From NCBI GenBank assembly GCA_902535745.1, contig CACAUR010000008.1, forward strand, positions 1 to 36,005: 36,005 bases of DNA. The letters are read 5' to 3'. The stretch is from an uncultured Pelagibacteraceae bacterium. Its GTDB lineage: Bacteria; Pseudomonadota; Alphaproteobacteria; Pelagibacterales; Pelagibacteraceae. The notes beneath the pieces are model-generated. The model saw only the letters and a list, made by a program, of their open reading frames with translations, was not told the origin of the DNA and did not search any database. Made by a program: the position numbers and the translations under genes. Positions 15,394 to 26,575 of this stretch are shown here, one piece after another. The stretch's first letter is position 1. Each line of letters opens with the position of its first letter.

Positions 15394-15998
15394 GTTTAAA
15401 AAAAATTTCAAAAGATCAACCTGATAAATTTGAATTTGATCAACAAAGTTTAGAAGCTGCAAAAAAAATTTTATCAAATTATCCTAAGGGAAAAGAGAAA
15501 AGTGCCGTGATGGCTTTATTGTATATTGCTCAAAGGCAAAACAATAACTGGATACCTTTATCAGCAATTAAATATATAGCTAAGTTTTTAAATATGCCTT
15601 ACATTAAAGTCTACGAAGTAGCCACTTTCTACTCAATGTATAATCTTTCACCAGTAGGGAATTTTCATGTCCAAATTTGTACTACAACTCCCTGTATGAT
15701 CAGAGGGGCATACAAGATTGTAGATGTATGTAAAAAAAAGATATCTGAAAAAGAAAATGTATTATCTGAAAATGGAAATTGTTCTTGGACAGAGGTAGAA
15801 TGTCTTGGTGCCTGTATTAATGCTCCAATGATGCAAATTAACAATGATTACTATGAAGATTTAGATATAAGACAAAGTGAAAAAATTATCGATGAAGTGC
15901 TTTTGGGTAAAAAACCAAAACCAGGATCTTATAGAGGGAGAATCAACTCAGAACCTGAAAATAACAGAAAAACATTATTGGATTTAAAAAATGCTTAA
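15390..15998 (+). CDS. nuoE: NADH-quinone oxidoreductase subunit E (N1a cluster)
   Basis: A 202-residue 24-kDa-type subunit with a thioredoxin-like 2Fe-2S domain. Ligands are Cys97 and Cys102 (CTTTPC) and Cys138 and Cys142 (CLGAC). The N-terminal helical half includes [16 protein letters not shown] and [12 protein letters not shown]. It forms the NADH dehydrogenase module with NuoF and NuoG. The C-terminal tail after [15 protein letters not shown] is longer and more polar than in minimal homologues. It overlaps nuoF by 8 bases. Confidence 0.97.
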   Translation: MSLKKISKDQPDKFEFDQQSLEAAKKILSNYPKGKEKSAVMALLYIAQRQNNNWIPLSAIKYIAKFLNMPYIKVYEVATFYSMYNLSPVGNFHVQICTTTPCMIRGAYKIVDVCKKKISEKENVLSENGNCSWTEVECLGACINAPMMQINNDYYEDLDIRQSEKIIDEVLLGKKPKPGSYRGRINSEPENNRKTLLDLKNA

Positions 15999-17334
15999 AG
16001 ACGAAGATAGAATATATAAAAACCTGTATAATGATTTAGGAGCTGACTTAAACTCTTCAAAAAAAAGAGGTGATTGGACAAATACTAAAGATTTATGTGA
16101 AAAAGGTAGAGACTGGATTATTGATGAGATTAAAAAATCAGAATTAAGAGGGAGAGGTGGCGCAGGTTTCCCTACTGGGTTAAAATGGTCATTTGCACCT
16201 AAGGAAGTTGGATCAAGGCCTCACTACCTTGTAATTAATGCAGATGAGTCTGAACCTGGAACTTGCAAAGATAGGGATATTCTAAGATTTGAACCTCATA
16301 AACTTTTAGAAGGTTGTTTAATTGCTGCCTACGCTGTTAACTCGCATAAATGTTATATTTACTTAAGAGGTGAATATTACAACGAGGGTATAGAATTACA
16401 AAAAGCTATTGATGAGGCTTATAAAGATAATTTAATTGGCAAAAATGCTTCTGGAACTGGTTGGGATTTAGATATTTACATTCATTATGGAGCTGGAGCT
16501 TACATATGCGGTGAAGAGACAGCTTTGCTTGAGAGTATTGAGGGTAACAAAGGTCAACCAAGATTAAAACCACCTTTTCCTGCGCTAGTTGGATTATATG
16601 GTTGTCCAACTATAGTTAATAATGTTGAAACTGTTTCAGTTGTTCCTACAATTTTAAGAAAAGGTTCTAAATGGTTTGCATCATTAGGCAAACCAAAAAA
16701 TACTGGTACTAAAATTTTTTGTATTTCTGGAAATGTAAACAAACCTTGTAATGTTGAAGAGGAAATGGGAGTTCCTTTGAAAGATTTAATTGAAACCCAC
16801 GCAGGTGGAGTAGTAGGTGGATGGGAAAATTTACAAGCAGTTATACCAGGTGGTTCTTCAATGCCCTTGTTAAATAAAGAAATTTCAGAAAAGATAACTA
16901 TGGATTTTGACTCATTGGTTGAAAATAAAAGTGGGTTAGGGACTGCAGGAATAGTCGTAATTAATAAAGATCAAGATATTATTAAATGTTTTGCAAGGAT
17001 AGCGCGATTTTATAAACATGAAAGTTGTGGTCAATGTACTCCTTGTAGAGAAGGTTCAGGTTGGATGTGGAGAATTTTAGAAAGAATGGCAAAAGGAGAA
17101 GCATCGAGAGAGGAAGTTGAAATGTTATTTGATGTTACAAAACAGATTGAAGGTCATACTATTTGTGCTTTTGGAGAAGGATCTGCTTGGCCAGTTCAAG
17201 GTCTTTTAAGAAATTTCAAAAAAGAGATTATAAAAAGAAATAATTTTGATCCATTAATTAAGTCAAATAAAGATATCCCATACCTAGTAGATCAACACTT
17301 ATTAGAAAAAGATAATGCCCAAAATAAAAGTTAA
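15991..17334 (+). CDS. nuoF: NADH-quinone oxidoreductase subunit F (NADH/FMN, N3 cluster)
   Basis: A 447-residue 51-kDa subunit that binds NADH, FMN and 4Fe-4S cluster N3. [16 protein letters not shown] (about 51-66) is the nucleotide-binding glycine motif, [16 protein letters not shown] the FMN-region signature, and Cys346, Cys349, Cys352 (SCGQCTPC) with Cys392 (HTICAFGEG) ligate N3. It is the entry point of electrons from NADH. It overlaps nuoG by 20 bases, the longest overlap in the operon. Confidence 0.97.
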   Translation: MLKDEDRIYKNLYNDLGADLNSSKKRGDWTNTKDLCEKGRDWIIDEIKKSELRGRGGAGFPTGLKWSFAPKEVGSRPHYLVINADESEPGTCKDRDILRFEPHKLLEGCLIAAYAVNSHKCYIYLRGEYYNEGIELQKAIDEAYKDNLIGKNASGTGWDLDIYIHYGAGAYICGEETALLESIEGNKGQPRLKPPFPALVGLYGCPTIVNNVETVSVVPTILRKGSKWFASLGKPKNTGTKIFCISGNVNKPCNVEEEMGVPLKDLIETHAGGVVGGWENLQAVIPGGSSMPLLNKEISEKITMDFDSLVENKSGLGTAGIVVINKDQDIIKCFARIARFYKHESCGQCTPCREGSGWMWRILERMAKGEASREEVEMLFDVTKQIEGHTICAFGEGSAWPVQGLLRNFKKEIIKRNNFDPLIKSNKDIPYLVDQHLLEKDNAQNKS

Positions 17335-19327
17335 CAATAACGAATTAGAAGTAGAAGATGGCTTAACGGTTTTGCAGGCATGTGAACAAGCTGGAGCTGA
17401 AATACCAAGATTTTGTTATCATGAAAAACTTTCAATAGCAGGAAACTGTAGAATGTGCCTAGTTGAGATTGAAAAATCCCCAAAACCGGTTGCATCTTGT
17501 GCAATGCCTGTAGCGGATGGAATGAATATTAAAACAAATACTGAATTTGTTGAAAAAGCAAGAAAAGGCGTTATGGAATTTTTATTAGCAAATCACCCGC
17601 TCGACTGTCCAGTTTGTGACCAAGGAGGTGAATGCGATCTGCAAGATCAATCAATGTTTTATGGAATTGATAAATCAAGATTTAAAGAAAATAAAAGATT
17701 TGTGCCTGAAAAATATATGGGTCCATTAATCAAAACTCAAATGACAAGATGTATTCACTGCACAAGGTGTATAAGATTTGCGACCGAGGTTGCTGGTGTT
17801 TCGGAGATTGGAGCAATTGGCAGAGGAGAAGATACTCAAATAACTACATACTTGGAAAAATCCATGGAGTCAGAGCTATCAGGCAATGTTATCGATTTGT
17901 GCCCAGTTGGCGCATTAACATCGAAGCCATACGTCTTTGAAGCAAGACCATGGGAATTAAAAAAAACAGAGTCGATCGATGTTATGGACGCAGTTGGTTC
18001 AAATATAAGAATTGATACATATGGTTGGGAAGTAAAACGTATACTTCCAAAGATTAACGAAAACATTAATGAAGAGTGGATATCAGATAAAACTCGTTAT
18101 GCATGTGATGGTTTAAAATATCAAAGACTTGATACTCCTTATATTAAATCTAATGATGGTTTTAAAAAAATTTCATGGGAAGATGCTTATGGGACCTTAA
18201 CTGATAAAATCAAAAGCACAAATCCTGATAAAATTGGATGTATAACTGGTGATCTTACGAATATGGAAACTCTACTTTCTGTTAAAGAACTTTTTAATAA
18301 AATTTTGAACTGTAAAAACTTGGACTCAAGACCTGTAAAAACTTACGTAAACAATAGTTCACGAACCAATTATATTTTTAATACCCAAATTTCAAATATA
18401 GAAAAATCAGATTTTATTCTTTTGATTGGGACTAATCCACGTCATGAGGCAACAATTTTGAATTCAAGAATACGAAAAAGTTATTTAAAGAATAATATGG
18501 AAATTTATTCTTTGAATGATGTTGGGGATTTAACATATCCATATAAAGTAATATCAAGCAACACTGATGAGTTAAAAAAAATAATTTTAAACGAACACGA
18601 AGTATCAAAAAAAATAATTTCTGCGAAAAATCCTATTGTTATTTTTGGACAATCAGCTCTTAAACTTAATTCCTCAGGGTACTTGTTTGAGGGAATGAAA
18701 AAATTTTTATCAGAAAATAACAAAATAAACGATGACTGGAATGCTTTAAACGTCCTTTCTAATAATGCATCAACTGTTGGTGCATATGATTTGGATATTT
18801 TAGACAACGAAACTATAGATAATGTGTTATCAAATCAATTTGAATTAGTCTTCTTATTTGGTCAGGATAATTTGAATATCAAAAAGAAAAATGAATTTAT
18901 TGTTTATATAGGAACTCATGGTGACAGAGGAGCTGAAATGGCAGATCTAATATTGCCTAGCGCGGCATATACAGAGCAAGATGGATATTACACCAATCTT
19001 GAAGGTAACTTACAATTAGCTTTTAAGGCTTCCTATCCACCTGGTGAAGCAAAGGAAGATTGGGAAATTGTTAATGAATTGTCAAAGAAACTTAAGGGCA
19101 AAAGTCTTTATACAAATAAACAAGAATTAATAGATAATTTTTTAAATTATCTTAATCAAAAAGCAAAAAAAAATGGTGAAACAGTGAAAAATGATTTCAT
19201 AAAAGAAGAAATTTTCGTGGATAAAATTGATTATTATTTTACCAACGTTATAGCAAGATCTTCAAAGACAATGGCAGAATGTAGAAATTTAAAAATTGTT
19301 TCTTTGAAAACTGGAACTGACGGTTAA
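17315..19327 (+). CDS. nuoG: NADH-quinone oxidoreductase subunit G
   Basis: A 670-residue 75-kDa subunit. The N-terminal ferredoxin domain has Cys34, Cys45, Cys48, Cys62 for the 2Fe-2S cluster. His94, Cys98, Cys101, Cys107 ([14 protein letters not shown]) ligate N5, and Cys146, Cys149, Cys152 with Cys196 ([13 protein letters not shown]) ligate N4. The C-terminal half is a molybdopterin-oxidoreductase-like domain without visible cofactor chemistry, including [20 protein letters not shown]. Length is normal for alphaproteobacteria, and no extra N7 cysteine motif is seen. Its stop abuts the nuoH start with no spacer. Confidence 0.97.
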   Translation: MPKIKVNNNELEVEDGLTVLQACEQAGAEIPRFCYHEKLSIAGNCRMCLVEIEKSPKPVASCAMPVADGMNIKTNTEFVEKARKGVMEFLLANHPLDCPVCDQGGECDLQDQSMFYGIDKSRFKENKRFVPEKYMGPLIKTQMTRCIHCTRCIRFATEVAGVSEIGAIGRGEDTQITTYLEKSMESELSGNVIDLCPVGALTSKPYVFEARPWELKKTESIDVMDAVGSNIRIDTYGWEVKRILPKINENINEEWISDKTRYACDGLKYQRLDTPYIKSNDGFKKISWEDAYGTLTDKIKSTNPDKIGCITGDLTNMETLLSVKELFNKILNCKNLDSRPVKTYVNNSSRTNYIFNTQISNIEKSDFILLIGTNPRHEATILNSRIRKSYLKNNMEIYSLNDVGDLTYPYKVISSNTDELKKIILNEHEVSKKIISAKNPIVIFGQSALKLNSSGYLFEGMKKFLSENNKINDDWNALNVLSNNASTVGAYDLDILDNETIDNVLSNQFELVFLFGQDNLNIKKKNEFIVYIGTHGDRGAEMADLILPSAAYTEQDGYYTNLEGNLQLAFKASYPPGEAKEDWEIVNELSKKLKGKSLYTNKQELIDNFLNYLNQKAKKNGETVKNDFIKEEIFVDKIDYYFTNVIARSSKTMAECRNLKIVSLKTGTDG

Positions 19328-20326
19328 ATGGAGTACTTAATTTTATTATTTTCTGAAATTTACAAAATACTTTATGTTTTAATTCCTGTTCTTGTATCAG
19401 TAGCAATGATTGTGTGGCTCGATAGAAGAATTTGGGCTTTTGTTCAAAAAAGACGAGGGCCAAATGTAGTAGGTCCTTTCGGTTTATTTCAAACTTTAGC
19501 AGACGCGCTCAAATATATCTTCAAAGAAATTATAATACCTGCAAGTTCGAATAAAATTATATTTATTTTAGCCCCAATAGTTACAATGACTTTAGCCCTT
19601 ATTGCGTGGGCAGTAATTCCTTTCAGTGAAGATTATGTTTTAGCTGACATAAATGTTGGTATCCTTTACATATTTGCAATTTCTTCTTTGGGTGTTTATG
19701 GAATAATAATGGGTGGCTGGGCCTCAAATTCAAAGTATCCATTTTTAGGCTCAATAAGATCTGCTGCACAAATGGTCTCTTATGAAGTTTCTATCGGAGT
19801 AATAATCATTAATGTTTTATTGTGCGTTGGTTCATTAAACTTAAGTGATATAGTTTTAGCTCAAGAGAAAATTTGGTTTGTAATTCCTTTATTCCCAATG
19901 TTTGTGATTTTCTTTATTTCCTCGCTTGCAGAGACAAATAGACCACCATTTGATTTACCTGAAGCAGAGGCTGAATTAGTTGCGGGTTATCAAACAGAGT
20001 ATAGTGGCATGATGTATGCAATGTTTTGGTTGGGTGAATATGCAAATATTTTGTTGATGTGTGCGCTTGGATCAATTCTTTTTTTAGGTGGCTGGTTAGC
20101 ACCAATAGATACCCCATTGTTTGAAATGGTACCTCCACCGGTATGGCTAATATTTAAAATTTTGTTTTTGTTTGTTTTGTTCGCACTTATAAAAGCTATT
20201 GTGCCAAGATATCGATATGATCAACTTATGAGGCTTGGATGGAAGGTTTTTTTACCTTTCTCGTTAATTTGGGTGGTATTAACTTCTGGTTATTTACTAT
20301 ATTTTGACTTATTACCTGTATATTAA
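19328..20326 (+). CDS. nuoH: NADH-quinone oxidoreductase subunit H
   Basis: A 332-residue membrane subunit (ND1) with about eight helices that closes the quinone chamber. [19 protein letters not shown] near the N-terminus and [20 protein letters not shown] followed by [19 protein letters not shown] are the acidic-loop signatures of the family. It begins directly after the nuoG stop and is followed by nuoI after 3 bases. Confidence 0.97.
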   Translation: MEYLILLFSEIYKILYVLIPVLVSVAMIVWLDRRIWAFVQKRRGPNVVGPFGLFQTLADALKYIFKEIIIPASSNKIIFILAPIVTMTLALIAWAVIPFSEDYVLADINVGILYIFAISSLGVYGIIMGGWASNSKYPFLGSIRSAAQMVSYEVSIGVIIINVLLCVGSLNLSDIVLAQEKIWFVIPLFPMFVIFFISSLAETNRPPFDLPEAEAELVAGYQTEYSGMMYAMFWLGEYANILLMCALGSILFLGGWLAPIDTPLFEMVPPPVWLIFKILFLFVLFALIKAIVPRYRYDQLMRLGWKVFLPFSLIWVVLTSGYLLYFDLLPVY

Positions 20327-20329
20327 ACT

Positions 20330-20815
20330 ATGAATATATTTCGAATATTTAAAACAGTATTTTTAATAGATTTTTTGACAGGCTTGTGGATAGCTATAAA
20401 GGAGTTATTTAAACCCAAAAAAACGCTTAATTATCCTTTTGAAAAAGGCAAGATTTCACCACGATATAGGGGAGAGCACGCCTTAAGAAGATATTCAAAC
20501 GGTGAGGAAAGATGTATAGCATGTAAACTTTGTGAAGCTGTTTGTCCAGCTCAAGCAATAACAATAGAGTCTACAGCTAGAGAAGACGGAAGTAGAAAAA
20601 CGACAAGATACGATATTGATATGCTAAAATGTATCTATTGTGGTTTGTGTGAAGAGTCGTGTCCGGTTGATGCTATAGTGCAAGGTCCTAACTTTGAATT
20701 TGCAACACATACTAGGGAAGAACTTTACTACAATAAAGAAAAGCTTTTAGAAAATGGAGATAGATGGGAGAATGTTTTAGCTGCAAATATAAAAGCTGAT
20801 AACCCGTATAGATAA
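20330..20815 (+). CDS. nuoI: NADH-quinone oxidoreductase subunit I (N6a/N6b clusters)
   Basis: A 161-residue 8Fe ferredoxin-type subunit (23-kDa, TYKY). Two CxxCxxCxxxCP motifs are at Cys62/65/68/72 ([12 protein letters not shown]) and Cys101/104/107/111 ([12 protein letters not shown]), holding clusters N6a and N6b that connect the NADH module to N2. The amphipathic N-terminus docks on the membrane arm. Six bases separate it from nuoJ, the widest spacer in the whole gene train. Confidence 0.97.
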   Translation: MNIFRIFKTVFLIDFLTGLWIAIKELFKPKKTLNYPFEKGKISPRYRGEHALRRYSNGEERCIACKLCEAVCPAQAITIESTAREDGSRKTTRYDIDMLKCIYCGLCEESCPVDAIVQGPNFEFATHTREELYYNKEKLLENGDRWENVLAANIKADNPYR

Positions 20816-20821
20816 TAGCAA

Positions 20822-21454
20822 ATGTTAGCACACGCTATATTTTTTTATTTTTTTTCATTTGTTGCAATAATTTCTGCAATAATGGTAACTGTCTCAAAGA
20901 ACACTGTTCATTCTGTTTTCTTTCTTATATTAGATTTTATATCGATTTCATGCCTTTTTATTATGATAGGTGCAGAATTTTTAGGAATGATAATGTTAAT
21001 TGTTTATGTTGGAGCAGTTGCAGTTTTATTTTTATTTGTAGTTATGATGTTAAATGTTGCTCAGCAAAAAAATCAATGGTTCAAATCAAGTGAAACAAGC
21101 ACTCATATACCAGTAGGACTAATTGTAAGTTTGATTATTTTTTTTGAATTAATAATCGTAATTGGAGGATGGAAATACAAACCTGACATTATCAAAAACT
21201 TTTCTGATAGTCTGATTTCAAATTCTACAAATACTCATAATATAGGAAGCGTATTATATACAGAATACATTCATCTATTTCAAATTTCAGGGATGATATT
21301 ACTTGTAGCCATGATTGGAGCAATCGTTCTCACATTTAGGAAAAGAGAAGGAGTTAAAAGACAAAATTATTTTAGCCAAATATCTAGAGAAAAAAAACAA
21401 GGTGTTGAGCTAGTAGAAGTTAAATCAAATGAAGGGATTAAAATAGATGTTTGA
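20822..21454 (+). CDS. nuoJ: NADH-quinone oxidoreductase subunit J
   Basis: A 210-residue membrane subunit (ND6) with five hydrophobic helices. [27 protein letters not shown] is the family's central helix with the pi-bulge region, and [20 protein letters not shown] ends the last helix. The C-terminal polar extension ([22 protein letters not shown]) lies on the cytoplasmic side. It overlaps nuoK by 8 bases. Confidence 0.96.
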   Translation: MLAHAIFFYFFSFVAIISAIMVTVSKNTVHSVFFLILDFISISCLFIMIGAEFLGMIMLIVYVGAVAVLFLFVVMMLNVAQQKNQWFKSSETSTHIPVGLIVSLIIFFELIIVIGGWKYKPDIIKNFSDSLISNSTNTHNIGSVLYTEYIHLFQISGMILLVAMIGAIVLTFRKREGVKRQNYFSQISREKKQGVELVEVKSNEGIKIDV

Positions 21455-21758
21455 AGTTTCCCTTGGGCATTATCTGACATTAGGGGCAATCATTTTTACT
21501 ATTGGTATAATTGGAATATTCTTAAATAGAAAAAATGTAATTGTTATTTTAATGAGTATTGAATTAATATTGTTGGCAGTAAATATCAATCTAGTATCTT
21601 TTTCAATATTTCTTCAAGACTTATCTGGCCAAATATTTACTTTATTTATTTTAACTGTTGCAGCAGCAGAAGCGGCTATCGGTTTAGCAATAATAGTAGT
21701 CTATTACCGTAACGCAGGAACAATAAGAGTCGAAGAAATTGAAAATTTAAAAGGTTAA
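21447..21758 (+). CDS. nuoK: NADH-quinone oxidoreductase subunit K
   Basis: A 103-residue membrane subunit (ND4L) with three helices. The buried glutamates of the proton path are present: Glu39 ([12 protein letters not shown]) and Glu75 ([12 protein letters not shown]). Length is typical. One base separates it from nuoL. Confidence 0.97.
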   Translation: MFEVSLGHYLTLGAIIFTIGIIGIFLNRKNVIVILMSIELILLAVNINLVSFSIFLQDLSGQIFTLFILTVAAAEAAIGLAIIVVYYRNAGTIRVEEIENLKG

Positions 21759-21759
21759 T

Positions 21760-23673
21760 ATGGAATATTTCATAGTTTTTCTACCATTGCTTGGTGCATT
21801 TATTGCTGGTTTTTTTGGTAATAAATTTGACCAAAAATATTCCCAATTTATGACAAGTCTTTTTGTCAGTATTTCTTCAATCCTTTCAATAATAGTATTT
21901 TTAAAAGTATTAAATTATGGATACTCAAATAATTTATTAATTTCTAGTTGGATAAACTCAGGTACTTTAAATGTAAATTGGTCCATAAAAGTAGATGCAC
22001 TATCCTCACTCATGATGGTTGTGGTAACGCTTGTTTCAGCGTTGGTTCATATCTACTCAATTGGTTATATGTCTCACGATCCTCACAAACCGAGGTTCAT
22101 GTCTTATTTATCTTTATTTACATTTGCAATGTTAGTGCTGGTTACTTCAGACAATTTTTTACAATTATTCTTCGGGTGGGAAGGAGTAGGTCTCTGTTCG
22201 TATTTTTTAATTGGTTTTTGGTTTAAAAAAAAAGCTGCTAATGCGGCCGCCATTAAAGCTTTCGTAGTTAATAGAGTTGGAGATTTTGGTTTTGCTCTTG
22301 GTATTTTTTTAATTTTTTATTATTTTGGAACAGTTAGTTACGATGAAGTATTTAGTCAAATTCAAACCTTAAATGCAAAAAATATTAATTTTCTTGGTTT
22401 TGAATTTAAATCAATAGATCTAATTTGTATATTGTTATTTATAGGAGCGATGGGAAAATCAGCCCAGATTTTTTTACACACTTGGTTACCCGATGCAATG
22501 GAAGGACCAACACCTGTATCTGCATTAATCCATGCTGCAACAATGGTAACTGCAGGTGTTTTTTTAGTTGTAAGATGTTCTCCTATTTATGAATTTTCAG
22601 AATTAGCACTCAATATAATTACTGTTATTGGAATGAGTACAGCTTTTTTTGCTGCTACAATTGCATTAGTCCAAACCGATATAAAAAAGATAATTGCTTA
22701 TTCAACATGTAGCCAGCTTGGATATATGTTTTTTGCAACTGGCGTAGGCGCATACAACGTTGCAATGTTTCATCTATTTACTCATGCTTTTTTTAAGGCT
22801 TTACTTTTTTTAGGAGCCGGTTCTGTAATACACTCTTTCAAAGATGAACAAGATATCGATAAAATGGGTGGGGTTTACAAAAAGATCCCTTACACTTATG
22901 CCTTAATGCTGGTAGGCACATTAGCTTTAACTGGCTTCCCTTTTTTATCTGGTTTTTATTCTAAAGATGCAATTATTGAATTTGCCTATTTAAGAGGAAA
23001 CTTAACTGGTATTTATGCAGCGGGTATTGGAATTGTTACTGCTATATTAACAGCAATTTACTCATGGAGATTATTTTTTAAAACTTTTCATGGAAATTAT
23101 AACAATCAAGAGGTCAAATACGAAAAAATTCATGAGTCACCGGCGGTGATGATTTTGCCACTTATAGTTCTTGGTTTAGGGTCAATTTTTGCTGGTTTCT
23201 TTTTCAAAGATTTATTAATAGGCAGTCAAAGTAGTGTTAATTTTTGGGGAGAGTCTATTAAATTTTTAGAGCCATTAAGTGAAGATCATCCACCGCTGTG
23301 GTTTATTTTGTTGACCCCGACTATAGTTACTTTAAGCATACCCATTTCTTACTACTTATTTTTAAAGGATAAGAGTGTATTAGAAAATTTTACAAAAACT
23401 AATTATCCATTAATAAATTTTTTAAAAAAGAAATGGTATTTTGATGAGCTTTATTCTTATATCTTTGTAGAACCTTGTAAAAAACTAGGTCTATTTTTTT
23501 GGAAAAAGATTGACGGATTAACAATAGATAGATTTGGACCAGATGGTATTTCAAATCTTATTAAAGGTTTGTCGATTAAAGCAGTTAAATTTCAGAACGG
23601 TTTTATTTATCAATATGCATTTATCATGTTGATTGGCTTTTCTTTAATACTAACTTACTTGATCATTAAATAA
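21760..23673 (+). CDS. nuoL: NADH-quinone oxidoreductase subunit L
   Basis: A 637-residue antiporter-like membrane subunit (ND5). Glu141 (FFGWEGVGLCSYFLIGFWF) is the conserved proton-channel glutamate; FLHTWLPDAMEGPTPVSALI and AATMVTAGVFLVVR carry the broken-helix region with Lys/His residues. The C-terminus contains the long lateral helix expected for NuoL. It overlaps nuoM by one base (TAATG). Confidence 0.97.
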   Translation: MEYFIVFLPLLGAFIAGFFGNKFDQKYSQFMTSLFVSISSILSIIVFLKVLNYGYSNNLLISSWINSGTLNVNWSIKVDALSSLMMVVVTLVSALVHIYSIGYMSHDPHKPRFMSYLSLFTFAMLVLVTSDNFLQLFFGWEGVGLCSYFLIGFWFKKKAANAAAIKAFVVNRVGDFGFALGIFLIFYYFGTVSYDEVFSQIQTLNAKNINFLGFEFKSIDLICILLFIGAMGKSAQIFLHTWLPDAMEGPTPVSALIHAATMVTAGVFLVVRCSPIYEFSELALNIITVIGMSTAFFAATIALVQTDIKKIIAYSTCSQLGYMFFATGVGAYNVAMFHLFTHAFFKALLFLGAGSVIHSFKDEQDIDKMGGVYKKIPYTYALMLVGTLALTGFPFLSGFYSKDAIIEFAYLRGNLTGIYAAGIGIVTAILTAIYSWRLFFKTFHGNYNNQEVKYEKIHESPAVMILPLIVLGLGSIFAGFFFKDLLIGSQSSVNFWGESIKFLEPLSEDHPPLWFILLTPTIVTLSIPISYYLFLKDKSVLENFTKTNYPLINFLKKKWYFDELYSYIFVEPCKKLGLFFWKKIDGLTIDRFGPDGISNLIKGLSIKAVKFQNGFIYQYAFIMLIGFSLILTYLIIK

Positions 23674-25163
23674 TGAATTTTCCAATTATATCTTCACTAA
23701 TCCTTTTGCCCTCAATTGGTGCGTTATTTCTTTTTTTTATTAATTCAAAAAATATTACTGGTATCAAGTATGTTTCTTTATTTGTATCAATCATTAATTT
23801 TTTAATATCTATTTATTTATGGTTTATTTTTGATCAATCTAGTTCTGAATTTCAGTTTGTAGAAAGTAGAGTTTGGATAAAAGATTTTATCAATTACAAA
23901 GTTGGAATAGATGGAATTTCAATATTATTTATCATTTTAACTACTTTTATAATCCCACTTTGTATTTTGTCAGTTAATTCATCTATAAAGAATAGACTTA
24001 AAGAATTTTTAATAGCAATCTTATTAATGGAAACTCTAATGATTGGAGTTTTTTGCTCTTTAGATTTGGTAATTTTCTACTTATTTTTTGAGGGAGGTTT
24101 AATACCAATGTTTTTAATCATTGGTATTTGGGGAGGTGAAAGACGTGTGTATTCTGCATTCAAATTTTTTTTATTTACACTTCTTGGTTCAGTTTTAATG
24201 TTAATAGCGGTAATATCTATTTATTGGATAGCAGGCACGACCGATGTAGAGGAACTTTATAAGTTAGGCATTGATCCAAAATATCAAAACTTACTTTGGT
24301 TAGCATTCTTTTCATCTTTTGCTGTAAAAACACCAATGTGGCCAGTACATACTTGGCTCCCAGACGCCCATGTTGAAGCACCAACCGCAGGTTCAGTTTT
24401 ATTAGCAGCAATTTTGCTAAAAATGGCAGGATATGGATTTATAAGATTTTCAATTGGACTATTTCCTGTTGCATCAGAATATTTTGTTCCGTTTATTTTT
24501 GTAATTAGTTTAATTGCAATTATTTATACTTCGTTAGTTGCCTTAATGCAGGATGACATAAAAAAACTAATTGCATATTCATCTGTAGCTCATATGGGTT
24601 TTGTAACATTAGGTTTGTTTACTTTCACACAACAAGGTGTTGAGGGAGGAATATTTCAAATGATTAGTCATGGCATTGTATCTGCTGCACTCTTTTTCTC
24701 AGTAGGTGTTGTTTATGACAGAACTCACTCAAGACTTATCAATGATTATGGAGGTTTGGTAAATGTGATGCCAAAATATTCTATTTTGTTAATGGTGTTT
24801 ACTTTAGGTTCCTTAGGCTTACCAGGAACAACTGGTTTTATTGGTGAATTTTTAATTTTAATGGGAACATTTAAAAAAAGCTTTTTAGTGGCAGCTATAG
24901 CAAGTTTGGGTGTAATTTTAGGTGCAGCATATATGTTATGGCTATACAAAAGAGTTGTATTTGGAGAATTAACAAATCAAAAATTATTAAAAATGATTGA
25001 TCTGAACAAAGTTGAGTTATTTATTCTTACCTTATTAGCCTTGAGCATCATTTTTTTTGGATTCTATCCTGATCCATTTTCAAATACATATTCTGTTTCA
25101 GTCGAGAACTTTTTAAGTGAATATAATGATAAACTAAATAACTACAATTTACAAAATCAATGA
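23673..25163 (+). CDS. nuoM: NADH-quinone oxidoreductase subunit M
   Basis: A 496-residue antiporter-like membrane subunit (ND4). Glu140 (FYLFFEGGLIPMFLIIGIWGG) is the conserved channel glutamate; VHTWLPDAHVEAPTAGSVLLA and the QDDIKKLIAYSSVAHMGF helix hold the key Lys and His residues. It is one of three proton-pumping antiporter-like subunits with NuoL and NuoN. It overlaps nuoN by 4 bases (ATGA). Confidence 0.97.
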   Translation: MNFPIISSLILLPSIGALFLFFINSKNITGIKYVSLFVSIINFLISIYLWFIFDQSSSEFQFVESRVWIKDFINYKVGIDGISILFIILTTFIIPLCILSVNSSIKNRLKEFLIAILLMETLMIGVFCSLDLVIFYLFFEGGLIPMFLIIGIWGGERRVYSAFKFFLFTLLGSVLMLIAVISIYWIAGTTDVEELYKLGIDPKYQNLLWLAFFSSFAVKTPMWPVHTWLPDAHVEAPTAGSVLLAAILLKMAGYGFIRFSIGLFPVASEYFVPFIFVISLIAIIYTSLVALMQDDIKKLIAYSSVAHMGFVTLGLFTFTQQGVEGGIFQMISHGIVSAALFFSVGVVYDRTHSRLINDYGGLVNVMPKYSILLMVFTLGSLGLPGTTGFIGEFLILMGTFKKSFLVAAIASLGVILGAAYMLWLYKRVVFGELTNQKLLKMIDLNKVELFILTLLALSIIFFGFYPDPFSNTYSVSVENFLSEYNDKLNNYNLQNQ

Positions 25164-26575
25164 TTAATCTCTTTTATATATCTACAGAAATATTCTTATC
25201 ATTATCTATTCTATCTTTATTACTGATTGGTGTATTTAAGAAAAAAAGTGAATCATTTATTTACAATTTCTCTTGTATAATTTTACTGGTTGGGCTTGCG
25301 ATAAATATCAATTTAAATCCTCAATCCCCGATAGATTTATTTAACAATAGTTATAAAATTAATTATTTCACGACTTTAATCAAGTCAGTAATATTAATCT
25401 CAGCGTTTCTTGTAATGCTATGTTCATTAAATTATGTAAAACAAAATGATATTTTAAAAATTGAATATCCAATTTTAATTTTATCTTCAATTCTTGGTAT
25501 GATTGTAATGGTAAGTTCTAATGATCTAATAGTTTTTTATGTTGGTCTAGAATTACAATCTTTAGCGTTATATGTACTCGCGGCATTCAAAAGAGATGAT
25601 ATTTTTTCCTCCGAGTCAGGTTTAAAATATTTTATATTAAGTGCACTATCTTCAGGATTATTGCTATATGGATGTTCTTTAATATATGGTTTTTCAAGCT
25701 CTACAAATTTTGATTTAATTTATCAAAACAGTGAGTCAATTGAATACGGTATTATTTTTGGAATAGTATTTATTTTAGTTGGATTAGCATTTAAGATTAC
25801 TGCTGTACCCTTTCATATGTGGGCCCCAGACGTTTATGATGGATCACCTACATCAGTCACAGTAATATTTGCAATTCTTCCAAAAATTGCTGCATTAACA
25901 GTATTTATTAATTTTTTATACGGACCTTTCCTTGAAATGTTTGATCAATGGCAAGCAGTTATAATTTTTTTATCAATTGGTTCAATGGTATTTGGAGCCG
26001 TAGCTGCAATTGGACAAAAAAAATTGAAAAGACTAATTGCTTATAGCTCAATAAGCCATATGGGGTTTGCACTCGCTGGTTTGAGTGTTGGAACAAATGA
26101 AGGTATTCAAAATTCAATTATATATTTAATAATATATTTAATAATGAATATAGCATTCTTCTGTTGTTTGTTTATGCTCAAAAGAGAAAATCAATATTTT
26201 GATAAAGTTGAAGATCTTTCAGGTTTATCAAAAAATCATCCTTTATTATCACTTTCTATGATGATTATTTTATTCTCATTAGCAGGAATACCTCCATTAG
26301 CAGGTTTTTTTGCAAAGTTTTATATTTTTACTGCCGTAATTGAACAGTCAATGTATTTTTTAGCGATTGTAGGTTTGCTCTCAACAGTAATAGCAGCCTT
26401 TTATTATATAAGATTAATAAAGGTAATGTATTTCGATGAACAGAAAGAAAAATATGACTTAAACCATAGCCTTGGTCTTAAAATGATACTTGTGATATCA
26501 TCTACAATTATCCTTATTTATTTTGTAAACCCAAACATAATTAACAATTTTGTCTCAGACATTACTTTAATTTAA
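25160..26575 (+). CDS. nuoN: NADH-quinone oxidoreductase subunit N
   Basis: A 471-residue antiporter-like membrane subunit (ND2). VFYVGLELQSLALYVLAAFKRDD carries the channel glutamate, and VPFHMWAPDVYDGSPTSVT followed by KKLKRLIAYSSISHMGFAL gives the conserved Lys/His helices. It closes the complete nuoA-N set; its stop shares one base with the start of birA. Confidence 0.97.
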   Translation: MINLFYISTEIFLSLSILSLLLIGVFKKKSESFIYNFSCIILLVGLAININLNPQSPIDLFNNSYKINYFTTLIKSVILISAFLVMLCSLNYVKQNDILKIEYPILILSSILGMIVMVSSNDLIVFYVGLELQSLALYVLAAFKRDDIFSSESGLKYFILSALSSGLLLYGCSLIYGFSSSTNFDLIYQNSESIEYGIIFGIVFILVGLAFKITAVPFHMWAPDVYDGSPTSVTVIFAILPKIAALTVFINFLYGPFLEMFDQWQAVIIFLSIGSMVFGAVAAIGQKKLKRLIAYSSISHMGFALAGLSVGTNEGIQNSIIYLIIYLIMNIAFFCCLFMLKRENQYFDKVEDLSGLSKNHPLLSLSMMIILFSLAGIPPLAGFFAKFYIFTAVIEQSMYFLAIVGLLSTVIAAFYYIRLIKVMYFDEQKEKYDLNHSLGLKMILVISSTIILIYFVNPNIINNFVSDITLI